A stretch of 64,000 nucleotides of DNA from Neisseria sp. KEM232 (GTDB taxonomy: Bacteria; Pseudomonadota; Gammaproteobacteria; Burkholderiales; Neisseriaceae), in the NCBI RefSeq assembly GCF_002237445.1, contig NZ_CP022527.1, positions 2,046,001 through 2,110,000 on the forward strand. Direction: 5' to 3'. Under the pieces are notes generated by a model. It was not told the DNA's origin. It worked only from the letters and a program-made list of their open reading frames with translations, and searched no databases. The position numbers and the translations under genes are program-made. This document shows, piece by piece, positions 1-7,296 of this stretch (within the stretch, counting starts at the first letter, position 1; every line of letters starts with the position of its first letter).

Positions 1-657
1 GAGGCGGATTTGTCGCCCGAAATGAAAAATCCGCACGGGATGCACGGCCATTGGCATTGCGCGGAAAAACGCGGCTACAGCGGCGTGGCGGTGTACAGCA
101 AACGCGCGCCCGACCGCGTTACCACCGGCATCGGCGTGGAAGAGTTCGACCGCGAAGGGCGGTTTGTGCGCTGCGATTTCGGCAGGCTGTCGGTAATCTC
201 GCTGTATCTGCCCAGCGGCAGCAGCGCGGAGGAGCGGCAGCAGGCGAAATTCCGTTTTCTCGACGTGTTTTATCCCATGCTCGCCGACATGAAGGCCGAA
301 GGGCGCGATATTGTGGTGTGCGGCGACTGGAACATCGCGCATCAGAACATCGATTTGAAAAACTGGAAGGGCAACCAGAAAAATTCGGGCTTCCTGCCCG
401 AAGAGCGCGAGTGGATAGGCAAGGTTATCAACGAGTTGGGCTGGACGGACATCTGGCGCACGCTCTACCCCGACGCGCCCGGCTACACATGGTGGAGCAA
501 CAGGGGGCAGGCCTACGCGAAAGACGTGGGCTGGCGCATCGATTATCAGATGGTGACGCCCGAGTTGGCCGCCAAAGCGGTAGCGGCGCACGTTTACAAA
601 GACGAAAAATTTTCCGATCACGCGCCGCTGGTTGCGGAGTACGACTATGCCTTCTGA
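1..657 (+). CDS. xth: Exodeoxyribonuclease III (5' end outside window)
   Basis: The frame is open from the first base, so the N-terminus (about 40 residues by comparison with the ~256-aa family) lies upstream. The protein is an AP endonuclease / 3'-5' exonuclease of the exonuclease-phosphatase fold that repairs abasic sites in DNA. Visible motifs are GDWNIAHQ, which carries a catalytic Asp and Asn, the DIW/TWWSNRG segment, and the C-terminal SDHAPL, whose His is the general base. The neisserial-type WKGNQKNSGF insert also fits. The stop overlaps the following small gene, whose ATG is at 647. Confidence 0.93.
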   Translation, partial: EADLSPEMKNPHGMHGHWHCAEKRGYSGVAVYSKRAPDRVTTGIGVEEFDREGRFVRCDFGRLSVISLYLPSGSSAEERQQAKFRFLDVFYPMLADMKAEGRDIVVCGDWNIAHQNIDLKNWKGNQKNSGFLPEEREWIGKVINELGWTDIWRTLYPDAPGYTWWSNRGQAYAKDVGWRIDYQMVTPELAAKAVAAHVYKDEKFSDHAPLVAEYDYAF

Positions 658-934
658 CAAGCGCAAAAAAGCGGCGAAAAGGCCGTCTGAAAGCCAAACC
701 GCGCAGAGGCCGTCTGAAAGGCCGTCTGAAAAACGCCGCCTGATCGGATTCACGCCCGTCTTCAAACGCGGCGTTCTCTGGATGGCCGCCGCCTTTGTGC
801 TGCCGCTGGCTTTGTGGACGCTGTAGACTTCGACGGTGATGGCTTATGTGGTGCTGGTCATCGTGTTTGTGTCGCTGTTTGAATACCTGATTACCAAGCC
901 TTTGGAAATTTTGTTTATGCCGTGGAGGAGATGA
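647..934 (+). pseudogene. Small membrane protein gene interrupted by an in-frame TAG
   Basis: From ATG 647 the frame runs 59 codons, meets TAG at 824-826 and continues open in the same frame to TGA 932-934, which overlaps the next gene's start as ATGA. Without the amber codon it would give 95 residues: a charged N-terminus, then two hydrophobic helices on either side of the stop and a C-terminus ending in PWRR. Three uptake sequences sit inside the N-terminal part and encode RPSE repeats. The hydrophobic segment beyond the stop and the translational coupling suggest one gene with a point mutation or a base-call error. The function is not recognised; it may be a membrane partner of the ABC ATPase that follows. 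Confidence 0.6.
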
Positions 935-1626
935 TGCTCTGTCTTGAAAACGTGCGTTTTGAAATTCTCCGCGACCCCATCGTGCGCGATTTCAGTTTGA
1001 ACCTGCAACATGGCGAAGTGAAAGCCTTGTTCGGGCCGAGCGGCTGCGGTAAGACGACGGTTTTGCGGCTGATTGCGGGCTTGGAAACGCCAAAATCGGG
1101 CACAATACGCAATACTTTCCACAAAACGGGTTTTCTGTTTCAGGAAAACCGCCTGCCGGAAAACCTGACCGCGATGCAGAATATCGCGATTTTTATGGAC
1201 AAACCCGATGAAGGCGAAATCATCGCGCTGGCGGCGAAAGTCGGGCTGACTGCGGGCGATTTGAACAAATATCCGACCGAGTTGTCCGGCGGCATGGCGA
1301 AACGGGTGGCGTTTCTGCGCCTGCTGCTGTGCGGCTGCGACCTTGCCTTGCTGGACGAGCCGTTTGTCGGTTTGGACCGCGATTTGCGCGATATTTTGGT
1401 CGCCATGCTGGTGGAAAAAATCGAGCGGCAGGGTATGGCGTGTATGCTGGTAACGCACGACCGCTTTGAAGCCGCACGCCTGAGCCATGAAATCATGCTG
1501 CTTTCCACTAAGGGCATGAACGTGCAAAACGTGATTGCACTGCCCACGCCGTTGTCCGAACGCGATTCGGCTTTTGAAGAAGCCGTGGTGGCAAGGGAGT
1601 TTCAGGGGATTCATTATTATGAGTGA
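931..1626 (+). CDS. ABC transporter ATP-binding protein
   Basis: A 231-aa nucleotide-binding subunit, short but complete. The Walker A motif GPSGCGKT is at residues 35-42, the Q-loop at FLFQENRL, the signature at LSGGM, Walker B at LALLDEP followed by a D-loop, and the switch His in LVTHD. The start overlaps the stop of the preceding membrane gene (ATGA at 931-934), so the two are probably co-translated. Size and sequence resemble the nitrate/taurine/thiamine importer ATPases, but the substrate cannot be told. No clear permease or binding protein is present nearby. The last ~70 bases of the gene recur, diverged, at 1862-1924. Confidence 0.85.
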   Translation: MMLCLENVRFEILRDPIVRDFSLNLQHGEVKALFGPSGCGKTTVLRLIAGLETPKSGTIRNTFHKTGFLFQENRLPENLTAMQNIAIFMDKPDEGEIIALAAKVGLTAGDLNKYPTELSGGMAKRVAFLRLLLCGCDLALLDEPFVGLDRDLRDILVAMLVEKIERQGMACMLVTHDRFEAARLSHEIMLLSTKGMNVQNVIALPTPLSERDSAFEEAVVAREFQGIHYYE

Positions 1627-1637
1627 TACGGGCATTT
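1552..1637 (+). repeat. Direct repeat, copy A (3' end of ABC gene)
   Basis: This segment (end of the ABC gene plus GATACGGGCATTT) is repeated with about 85-90% identity at 1862-1924, and its tail reappears at 2550-2567 after the cadD-like gene. The arrangement reads as a duplicated target with the cadD-like gene placed exactly at the ATG of the second copy. Confidence 0.75.
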
Positions 1638-1666
1638 GAGTGTTTGACGAACCTTGCGGTTCGTTG

Positions 1667-1818
1667 CCCTCTCCCTAACCCTCTCCCACGGGGAGAGGGG
1701 AGCAGGTTGCTGAAAATTAGAGGGTGTAGGATTGAGAATCGGATGGCAGGCAAACCTGAAAATGTTAGGGTTTGGCAGCCCGATTCCCTCTCCCCGTGGG
1801 AGAGGGCTAGGGAGAGGG
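1667..1818. repeat. Pair of 33-bp inverted repeats in a 298-bp gap
   Basis: The stretch 1627-1924 holds no gene. It contains two near-perfect inverted copies (1667-1699 and 1786-1818) of a CCCTCTCCC-rich motif, each internally palindromic around CACGGGGAGAGGG, separated by 86 bases. It resembles the dispersed CCCTCTCCC repeat families of many proteobacteria. It lies between the two copies of the ABC gene 3' end, so it came with, or preceded, the duplication. Confidence 0.7.
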
Positions 1819-1861
1819 TAAGCAAGCCGCAGGCTTGCCTCTTTAGCGAAAGATACGAATC

Positions 1862-1924
1862 TGTTATCCGAACGCGATTCGGTTTTTGAAAAAGCCGTGG
1901 TGCCAAGGGGGCAGGGGATTCATT
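1862..1924 (+). repeat. Direct repeat, copy B (diverged ABC 3' end)
   Basis: Matches 1552-1616 with several substitutions and a short deletion. It ends at GGGGATTCATT, immediately before the ATG of the cadD-like gene. It supplies the leader of that gene and has no coding role of its own. Confidence 0.75.
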
Positions 1925-2551
1925 ATGAGGTGCTTTATGTTTTCGACAGTGATTACTGCTGCTGTTTTATATATTGCTACAGCAGTAGATTTGTTGTTAA
2001 TACTATTAATATTTTTTGCTAGAGCAAATACTAGAAAAGAATATCGAGATATTTATATCGGACAATATTTAGGTTCTGTAATTTTAATATTAGTTAGTTT
2101 ATTTTTAGCTTTTGTTTTGAATTATGTTCCGGAAAAATGGGTGTTGGGTTTATTAGGTTTAATACCGATTTACTTAGGTATTAAAGTTGCTATTTACGAC
2201 GATTGTGAGGGCGAAAAAAGAGCTAAAAAAGAATTGGATGAAAAAGGGTTGTCAAAATTAGTCGGTATTGTTGCTTTGGTTACAGTTGCTAGTTGTGGTG
2301 CAGATAATATTGGACTTTTTGTTCCTTACTTTGTGACTTTAGATCTTGTCGACTTATTAGTTACTCTTCTTGTATTTTTAATATTGATTTTTGTTTTAGT
2401 ATATACAGCACAAAGATTGGCTAATATTTCAGGTGTTGGTGAAATTGTAGAGAAGTTTAGTCGTTGGATAATGGCTGTTATTTATATTGGTTTAGGGTTA
2501 TTTATTATTATTGAAAATAATACAATTCGAACAATAATATCAATAATATGA
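1925..2551 (+). CDS. cadD: CadD-family cadmium resistance transporter
   Basis: A 208-aa, very hydrophobic protein of the CadD family (LysE superfamily), which confers cadmium resistance in staphylococci and streptococci. Family landmarks are the DLL..LLIFFARA start, IYIGQYLGS, LGLLGLIPIYLGIK, the VASCGADNIGLFVPYF metal-site region and a GLGLFIIIENN end. The start is ATG 1925, or ATG 1937 if the family's usual MFSTVIT-like start is used. The gene is strongly AT-rich against GC-rich neighbours, and its closest relatives by recollection are Firmicute, so it was horizontally acquired. It sits exactly in the second copy of a duplicated target, so it borrows the leader of the neighbouring operon. 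Confidence 0.85.
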   Translation: MRCFMFSTVITAAVLYIATAVDLLLILLIFFARANTRKEYRDIYIGQYLGSVILILVSLFLAFVLNYVPEKWVLGLLGLIPIYLGIKVAIYDDCEGEKRAKKELDEKGLSKLVGIVALVTVASCGADNIGLFVPYFVTLDLVDLLVTLLVFLILIFVLVYTAQRLANISGVGEIVEKFSRWIMAVIYIGLGLFIIIENNTIRTIISII

Positions 2552-2597
2552 ATGATACGGGCATTTTACCGCCGCCACCTTCGCCGGCCTAATTCCC

Positions 2598-2804
2598 GTG
2601 TTCCGCCCGAATTGGGGCTGGGCAATCGCCTGGCTGCTGCTCGCCCTGCCCTGCCTCTTCAACGCCGCCCGCTGCTTCAACTGGCGCGGCTTTGAAAAAT
2701 GGAGCTGGATGGTGTCCGCACTGGCCGGATTCGCCATCCTCACCCTGCCCGCCGCCATGCTGGTTTATTTCACGCTGGCGCAGTGGATGGGGGTGAAGCT
2801 GTAG
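2598..2804 (+). CDS. Hypothetical small membrane protein, possibly 5'-truncated
   Basis: GTG 2598 gives 68 residues with two hydrophobic helices (WAIAWLLLALPCLF and a helix around FAILTLPAAMLVYF). The frame is open upstream to 2556 without an ATG, and the cadD insertion lies just before it, so the native start may have been lost. The codon use is GC-rich like the host. Its TAG stop at 2802-2804 is the first three bases of a MITE-like repeat. The function is unknown; it may once have followed the ABC ATPase gene directly. Confidence 0.45.
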   Translation: MFRPNWGWAIAWLLLALPCLFNAARCFNWRGFEKWSWMVSALAGFAILTLPAAMLVYFTLAQWMGVKL

Positions 2805-2968
2805 GGGCTGTTGACAATCAGCTTGCAAGACGGTTTTTTGAGTAAAAAATGCCCGAATGCAAGGAAAAAAGCACAGCAAGGTTGGACACCTTGCGAGCAT
2901 TTTTGACGCGGCAGGCGAGTATTTTTTACCAAAAACACCGCCGCAAGGCTGATTGTCAACAGACCATA
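2802..2968. repeat. MITE-like repeat, copy 1
   Basis: About 167 bp bounded by inverted ends, GGGCTGTTGACAATCAGC on the left and its near complement (GCTGATTGTCAACAGACC) at 2948-2965, both next to TA. The interior shares long blocks with 37910-38074, including a GGTTGGACACC palindrome and GCATTTTTGACGCGGCAGGC. No ORF is inside. The TA flanks suggest TA target duplication, as for IS630/Tc1-type elements. Confidence 0.8.
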
Positions 2969-3020
2969 AAGGCCGTCTGAAACTTCCGTCGGCCCGTTGT
3001 TTATATATAAGGAGTCTGCC

Positions 3021-3680
3021 ATGAAAAAAACCCTCTTCGCCACCCTCGTCTGCGCCCTTGCCGCCGCGGCAACCGCCCAAGACTACGCCCTCTACGACAG
3101 CCCCACCGAGTCCGGCGGCATCAGCATCACGGGCAAGCGTTTTTCCCTCAACACCGCCAGCCAGCGCGGCAACATCTGCGACCTCGACGGCACCATCAAA
3201 AACAACCAATACCGCGACGGCAAAGGCTGCGTCGTCCGTTTCCATTTCTCCGGCAAAAACCTGGTCGAACTCGAAGTGCCCGAATCCGCACGGGAAGAGT
3301 GCAGCGAATATTGCGGCATGAACGCCCGCTTCGACAGCGCCTACGCCGTCCTCCCCGCCGCCTGCACCGAACAGGGCGAAAAGGCCGCGGAAAAACGTTT
3401 TCAGACGGCCTACCGCGCCAAACAATACCGCCAGGCCGCCCAAATCAAGCAGCAGTACATCGCAAGCTGCGGCAAATTCATCAGCTTCACCGATCGCATG
3501 CACGCAGCCAACGACCTGGCCGTCAGCCACAAAAACGCCGGCGACAAAGCCGCCTGCCGCCGCGCCCTCGCTACCATAAAAACCTGGCTCGACCCCGAGT
3601 TCGATCCCGGCTACATCTACGAACAAGACTACCAACGCGAAGCCGAAGCCGCCGCCCACAACCTCAAACTGTGCCGCTAA
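3021..3680 (+). CDS. Hypothetical secreted protein
   Basis: 219 residues from ATG 3021, preceded by AAGGAG at a good distance. Residues 1-20 form a classic signal peptide ending in ATAQ. The mature part has about nine cysteines, likely disulphide-bonded in the periplasm, and a Lys/Gln-rich helical section that includes FQTAYRAKQYRQAAQ, where an uptake sequence is read as FQTA. The domain is not recognised. An inverted uptake-sequence pair follows as terminator. Confidence 0.75.
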   Translation: MKKTLFATLVCALAAAATAQDYALYDSPTESGGISITGKRFSLNTASQRGNICDLDGTIKNNQYRDGKGCVVRFHFSGKNLVELEVPESAREECSEYCGMNARFDSAYAVLPAACTEQGEKAAEKRFQTAYRAKQYRQAAQIKQQYIASCGKFISFTDRMHAANDLAVSHKNAGDKAACRRALATIKTWLDPEFDPGYIYEQDYQREAEAAAHNLKLCR

Positions 3681-3703
3681 CCACCCGCCGCCAACGGCAA
3701 AGT

Positions 3704-3736
3704 CCGTCTGAAAAGGCAAAACCGGTTTTCAGACGG
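3704..3736. terminator. Inverted DUS pair behind secreted protein gene
   Basis: CCGTCTGAAAA at 3704 pairs with TTTTCAGACGG at 3726-3736. It lies 23 bases after the stop of the preceding gene. Confidence 0.7.
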
Positions 3737-3823
3737 CCTTTGCTGTTTACCCTTTCTTAACAAACCGCACCGCCAAACCGTGCTTAAATCGCGCCGCTTT
3801 ACATTCACCACAAAGGAAACAAC

Positions 3824-4147
3824 ATGAAAAAACTCATCCTCGCCGCCGCCGTTACCCTGATGGCCGCCACCGCCACCGCCACCGCCCGCGACCGCCACGA
3901 CTACCGCGGCATGGATCGCGAAGACCGTATCGAAGCGCAAATCTACGACGACCCCAACTTCGACGCCAACCTTGATAAAGCCGAAAAAATCCTCGAACGC
4001 CAAGGCTACCAAGTCCACGACATCGAACCCGACGTCTACCGCGGCAAACCCGCCCTCGACATCGAAGCCACCAAAGACGGCCGCGACTACGACATCAAAA
4101 TGAGCTATCCCGCCCTGAAAATCCTGTCGAAAAAAATCGACCGCTGA
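3824..4147 (+). CDS. Small secreted PepSY-type protein
   Basis: 107 residues with a signal peptide (MKKLILAAAVTLMAATATATA). The mature domain reads as one PepSY-like repeat: an acidic helix (KAEKILERQGYQVHDIE), then a strand PALDIEATKDGRDYDIKM and a basic end. PepSY domains occur in small periplasmic proteins and protease propeptides. The ATG at 3824 follows AAAGGAAACAAC. It is transcribed alone, with terminators on both sides. Confidence 0.75.
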   Translation: MKKLILAAAVTLMAATATATARDRHDYRGMDREDRIEAQIYDDPNFDANLDKAEKILERQGYQVHDIEPDVYRGKPALDIEATKDGRDYDIKMSYPALKILSKKIDR

Positions 4148-4167
4148 TTCCGAACCGAACACAGAAA

Positions 4168-4206
4168 AAGGCCGTCTGAAACCCATTCCGACGGCCTCCC
4201 TTTTTC
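4168..4206. terminator. Inverted DUS pair behind the PepSY gene
   Basis: AGGCCGTCTGAA at 4169-4180 pairs with a slightly imperfect inverse copy at 4187-4197, followed by a run of T. It ends only a few bases before the next ATG. Confidence 0.7.
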
Positions 4207-4210
4207 CGCC

Positions 4211-4744
4211 ATGCACAGCCACGACCTCGAAGACCTCACCCTGCTGCTGATACGCGACGAAGCCGAAAGCGAAATGTGGATAGACCGCTGGGCGCTCGGC
4301 TACCCTACCGTGCGCACCGCCGCCGCAGGCCGCAGCCAAAGCCCGCAGGAATGGCAGCGCCGCGTTCAGACGGCCTGGGAAGGCATACGCGGCCGCAACG
4401 CCGCCGTTGTCGCCCACGGCGCGGGCGTTTCCGCCTTTCTCGCCTGGCTCTACCGCGCCGACCTCGCCGCCCACCGCCGCCTGCGCAACATCATCCTCGC
4501 CGCGCCGCTGCAAAGCGCCTTCCCCGACGACGCCGAACACAGCCTGCAACGCGCCCGCTGCCCCTGCCGCGCCGCCCTCGTTATCGGCCGCGACGATCCC
4601 GAATGCCCGCCCGAATGGGCGGCGCAACAGGCAGCCCTCTGGCGCGCCACCCTCCTCACCGCGCCGCAGACAGGCCGTCTGAACACCCCCATGCAGGGCT
4701 GGCAGTGGGGCATGAAGCTGATGCAGGAAATGCTGCTTTCCTGA
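4211..4744 (+). CDS. RBBP9/YdeN-like alpha/beta-hydrolase fold protein, nucleophile Ser absent
   Basis: 177 residues resembling the RBBP9/YdeN serine-hydrolase family: LLIRDEAESEMWIDRW, then YPTVRTAA, a nucleophile-elbow region AAVVAHGAGVSAFLAW, IILAAPLQ, and a late VIGRDDPECPP loop with the acid. In active members the elbow reads xGHSLG; here the Ser position is Gly (AHGAG), so catalysis as a serine hydrolase is doubtful. The C-terminal His region is replaced by NTPMQGWQWG. No Shine-Dalgarno is evident because a terminator ends just upstream, so expression is uncertain. Confidence 0.6.
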   Translation: MHSHDLEDLTLLLIRDEAESEMWIDRWALGYPTVRTAAAGRSQSPQEWQRRVQTAWEGIRGRNAAVVAHGAGVSAFLAWLYRADLAAHRRLRNIILAAPLQSAFPDDAEHSLQRARCPCRAALVIGRDDPECPPEWAAQQAALWRATLLTAPQTGRLNTPMQGWQWGMKLMQEMLLS

Positions 4745-4987
4745 GCCTTATAGTCAAACAAGCCGAAAGAGGCCGTTCCCGCCTGCGCGGGAATAACGTT
4801 TCCGAAACCCTGTTTTCAGACGGCCTCTGTCCGTTGCCCGCCGTCTGCGAAACCGCTAAACTGCGCCCCGTCCGAAAGCCCTTTTCAGACGGCCTTTTTT
4901 TATCCGCAACAAGCCGCCGACGTCATTGCGACTGCGGCAGGCGGGTCAGCGTCATTACGCCGCTGCCGACATACGAAAGAACACAAT
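4745..4987. other. Intergenic region with DUS and a dRS3-like word
   Basis: No gene is seen. It contains a dRS3-like palindrome (TTCCCGCCTGCGCGGGAATA, starting at about 4782), two reverse uptake sequences at about 4815 and 4886, the latter followed by seven T, and the leader of bioB. No promoter could be assigned with confidence. Confidence 0.5.
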
Positions 4988-6037
4988 ATGACCCTCTCCC
5001 CCGTAGCCTTGCGCCGCAAAAGCGAGCCCAAGCCGCATCCGACTGCGCGTTATTGGAAAAAATGCGATGTCGAAGCCCTGTTTTCCCAACCCTTTCTCGA
5101 ACTCGTCTTCCAAGCCGCCGAAATCCACCGCCAGCATTTCAACCCGCGCGAAATCCAGCTTTCCACCTTAATGTCCATCAAAACCGGCGGCTGCCCCGAA
5201 GACTGCGCCTACTGCCCGCAGTCGGCACACCACAACACCAACCTCGGCAAAGAGCAGATGATGGACGTGGACGAAATCGTCGCCAAAGCCCGCATCGCCA
5301 AATCGCGCGGCGCCAGCCGTTTCTGCATGGGCGCGGCCTGGCGCGGACCCAAGCCCAAAGACGTGGCCGCCGTGTCCGAAATCATCCGCGCCGTCAAAGC
5401 CCTGGGCATGGAAACCTGCGGCACATTCGGCATGCTTGAAGAGGGTATGGCCGAAGATTTCAAAAACGCGGGGCTGGACTACTACAACCACAATCTCGAC
5501 ACCGACCCCGACCGCTACAACGACATCATCCACACCCGCAAACATGAAGACCGCATGGACACGCTGGGCAAAGTACGCAATGCCGGTTTGAAAGTCTGCT
5601 GCGGCGGCATCGTCGGCATGAACGAAACCCGTGCCGAACGCGCCGGCCTCATCGCCAGCCTCGCCAACCTCGACCCGCAGCCCGAAAGTGTGCCGATTAA
5701 CCAACTCGTCAAAGTCGAAGGCACGCCGCTTTTCGACGCCGAAGATTTGGATTGGACGGAATTCGTGCGCACCATCGCTGTTGCCCGCATCACCATGCCG
5801 CAAAGCTACGTGCGCCTGTCGGCCGGACGCAGCAATATGCCCGAAGCCATGCAGGCCATGTGTTTTCTGGCGGGCGCCAATTCGATTTTCTACGGCGACA
5901 AACTTTTAACCACCGAAAATCCCGATGAAGACGGCGACCGCCTGCTGATGGAAAAACTCAACCTGTATCCGCTGGGCTTCGATCCCGCCACCCATAACGA
6001 TGCGCGGGAAACGCCGAAAATCCGTGTCGATTATTAG
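4988..6037 (+). CDS. bioB: Biotin synthase
   Basis: A 349-aa radical-SAM enzyme that inserts sulphur into dethiobiotin, the last step of biotin synthesis. The 4Fe-4S cluster motif CxxxCxxC is at Cys69, Cys73 and Cys76 (GGCPEDCAYC). Further family signatures are the YNHNLDT segment, the MCFLAGANSIFYGDKLLTT region near the C-terminus and conserved Cys residues of the 2Fe-2S site (CGTFG, CCGGIVGMNE). Length is normal. It is a single gene with no other bio genes adjacent, and a strong inverted DUS terminator follows. Confidence 0.97.
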   Translation: MTLSPVALRRKSEPKPHPTARYWKKCDVEALFSQPFLELVFQAAEIHRQHFNPREIQLSTLMSIKTGGCPEDCAYCPQSAHHNTNLGKEQMMDVDEIVAKARIAKSRGASRFCMGAAWRGPKPKDVAAVSEIIRAVKALGMETCGTFGMLEEGMAEDFKNAGLDYYNHNLDTDPDRYNDIIHTRKHEDRMDTLGKVRNAGLKVCCGGIVGMNETRAERAGLIASLANLDPQPESVPINQLVKVEGTPLFDAEDLDWTEFVRTIAVARITMPQSYVRLSAGRSNMPEAMQAMCFLAGANSIFYGDKLLTTENPDEDGDRLLMEKLNLYPLGFDPATHNDARETPKIRVDY

Positions 6038-6108
6038 CCTGCGGTAGGGTGTGTTGCACAGCAACTCACGCGGTTTTTGGTTTTACGGAACACCGCGCGG
6101 ACACACAA

Positions 6109-6146
6109 AGGCCGTCTGAAACCCGCCGCAGGTTTTCAGACGGCCT
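6109..6146. terminator. Inverted DUS pair behind bioB
   Basis: AGGCCGTCTGAAACC at 6109 pairs with GGTTTTCAGACGGCCT at 6131-6146. Confidence 0.75.
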
Positions 6147-6163
6147 CAGACTATGATTGAGGC

Positions 6164-6210
6164 CGTTCCCGCCTATACCCCTTCGGGGCATAAACGCGGC
6201 AATGACGTTT
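6164..6210. repeat. dRS3-like repeat with inner CCCCTTCGGGG hairpin
   Basis: Reads GTTCCCGCC, an inner CCCCTTCGGGG hairpin, CATAAACGCGG and AATGACG. The same composite recurs near 60668 and 60864, and degenerate near 62980. It is related to the neisserial dRS3 word ATTCCC-N8-GGGAAT. Confidence 0.6.
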
Positions 6211-6299
6211 CCGAAAACAAAAAAGCAGCCCGACAAGGCTGCTTTTTCCATGTCCAAACGCCGCATCAACACACGGCCGCGCGCGGCTCGGACAAGTTT

Positions 6300-6612
6300 T
6301 CACACCTCGGCATAAAGCGGAATAAACGCCGCCGCAACCACCGTCAGCAGCGACAGTGAAAAAATCCACTCCGCCAGCGTCACCCAAACGCGCGACATAC
6401 GGGCGGCCGCTGTTTTTCTGCACGGTGTAGCCGACCACCACCACAAGCAGAAAGCCGATGGAGGAAAACAAAAACAAATCGTCGGAAATCATCTCGCTGG
6501 GCTTGAGCGACTGCTTGGCAGCAAGAATACCCACCAGCGCCAAACCCATGCCCGCGATTGTGCCGCTGGCGGAAATCAAGGTATTGAGGGAAGCGTCTGT
6601 CTGTTGCGACAT
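6300..6612 (-). pseudogene. Small membrane protein, frameshifted in an A5 tract
   Basis: ATG 6612 opens MSQQTDASLNTLISASGTIA, then a helix (GMGLALVGILAA), DDLFLFSSIGFLLVVVVGYTVQK and then a switch of frame. Removing one base from the run at 6413-6417 (T5 on plus) restores TAARMSRVWVTLAEWIFSLS and a last helix ending in PLYAEV and TGA at 6300-6302, for a product of about 103 aa with three helices. The product is a small inner-membrane protein of unknown role. The slip could be a natural mutation or a homopolymer read error. Confidence 0.6.
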
Positions 6613-6709
6613 GGCGCCAGTCCGTTTGTAAAAAAGCGCGATTGTATAGTGAAACAAAATAGGAAAGATACAAGGCAGCAAGCCGCAGACAGTACAGGTA
6701 GCAACAACC

Positions 6710-6756
6710 GTAGCAACTGTATTTTTCACCCCGTCGGGCAAAAATACAGTTGCTAC
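6710..6756. repeat. Perfect 17-bp inverted repeat
   Basis: GTAGCAACTGTATTTTT at 6710-6726 pairs with its exact complement at 6740-6756 around a 13-base loop. It lies exactly where homology to an ABC-transporter C-terminus begins (about 6757), so it may be the scar of an insertion or deletion, or may act as a bidirectional terminator. Confidence 0.8.
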
Positions 6757-6954
6757 ACGCTGGTTCAAGTCGATACGCCGCAGGATATTCAAAACCATCC
6801 GGCGGATGATTATGTGCGCTCCCTGTTCGGCGCGGCGCAGCCGGAAAACACCGCCTCCGCCGACGAAGTCATCAATCTTTACCGCCGTTTGGACGCAGAC
6901 GGCAAAGCGCGGGTAAGGAAGCATTGGGCAAAAGAAGAAAACAAAGAAGATTGA
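6757..6954 (+). pseudogene. C-terminal remnant of an ABC transporter ATPase (OpuA/ProV-like)
   Basis: The frame reads LVQVDTPQDIQNHPADDYVRSLFG and ends with LYRRLDADGKARVRKHW. This matches the segment after the H-loop of glycine-betaine-type importer ATPases (VQxGTPxxI..NPANDYVRxxF). Walker A, signature and Walker B motifs are all missing and no start is apparent. Homology begins right at a perfect 17-bp inverted repeat, so the 5' part has been lost. Confidence 0.55.
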
Positions 6955-7296
6955 AAAGAGGTCGTCTGAAAACGGACATATTGGATTTTGTCCAATCGTT
7001 TTCAGACAACCTCAAACCATTTTTCAGTACACGCTCAAGCACCGGGTCTGCTTTCCGCTAACACCCAATTTCGCAAAAACTCTACTGTAAGTCCAAATCA
7101 AAAGCATCCATGCCGTCATTCCCGCGCAGGCGGGAATCCACTTTTGAATTTCGGCAACCGTTTTGCAGACATCTGTTGTTCAAAGTTTCCGACGGTTTTC
7201 CGCCTGCGCGGGAATGACGGCCGCTGGCAGGTACCGTATCAAAAATCAAGCGAATCTGCTATATATGCTTTCTCAAAACCCCAAAGGAGAATCAAG
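6955..7296. other. Intergenic region with AG-mucDUS and dRS3 words
   Basis: 342 bases without a gene. It holds an inverted pair of uptake sequences of the AGGTCGTCTGAA dialect (6959-6970, with a degenerate inverse at 7002-7013), a perfect dRS3 repeat at 7118-7137, a degenerate inverse copy ending near 7215, and the leader of the MFS gene with AAAGGAGAA before ATG 7297. Confidence 0.65.
7118..7137. repeat. dRS3 repeat
   Basis: ATTCCC-N8-GGGAAT, the 20-bp neisserial dRS3 word. It is the known target of Nf-type filamentous phage recombinases in meningococci. A degenerate second copy in inverse orientation ends near 7215. Confidence 0.8.

Noticed and set aside
2548..2592. A short ATG frame (MNDTGILPPP) after the cadD-like gene
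   Set aside because: It stops after 14 codons; the coding-like sequence downstream lies in another frame.
6043..6105. A TAGGGTGTGTTGCAC segment behind bioB as another MITE-like copy
   Set aside because: Only the first bases resemble the family; no matching right end was found. It partly resembles 17755-17815 and may be a different repeat.
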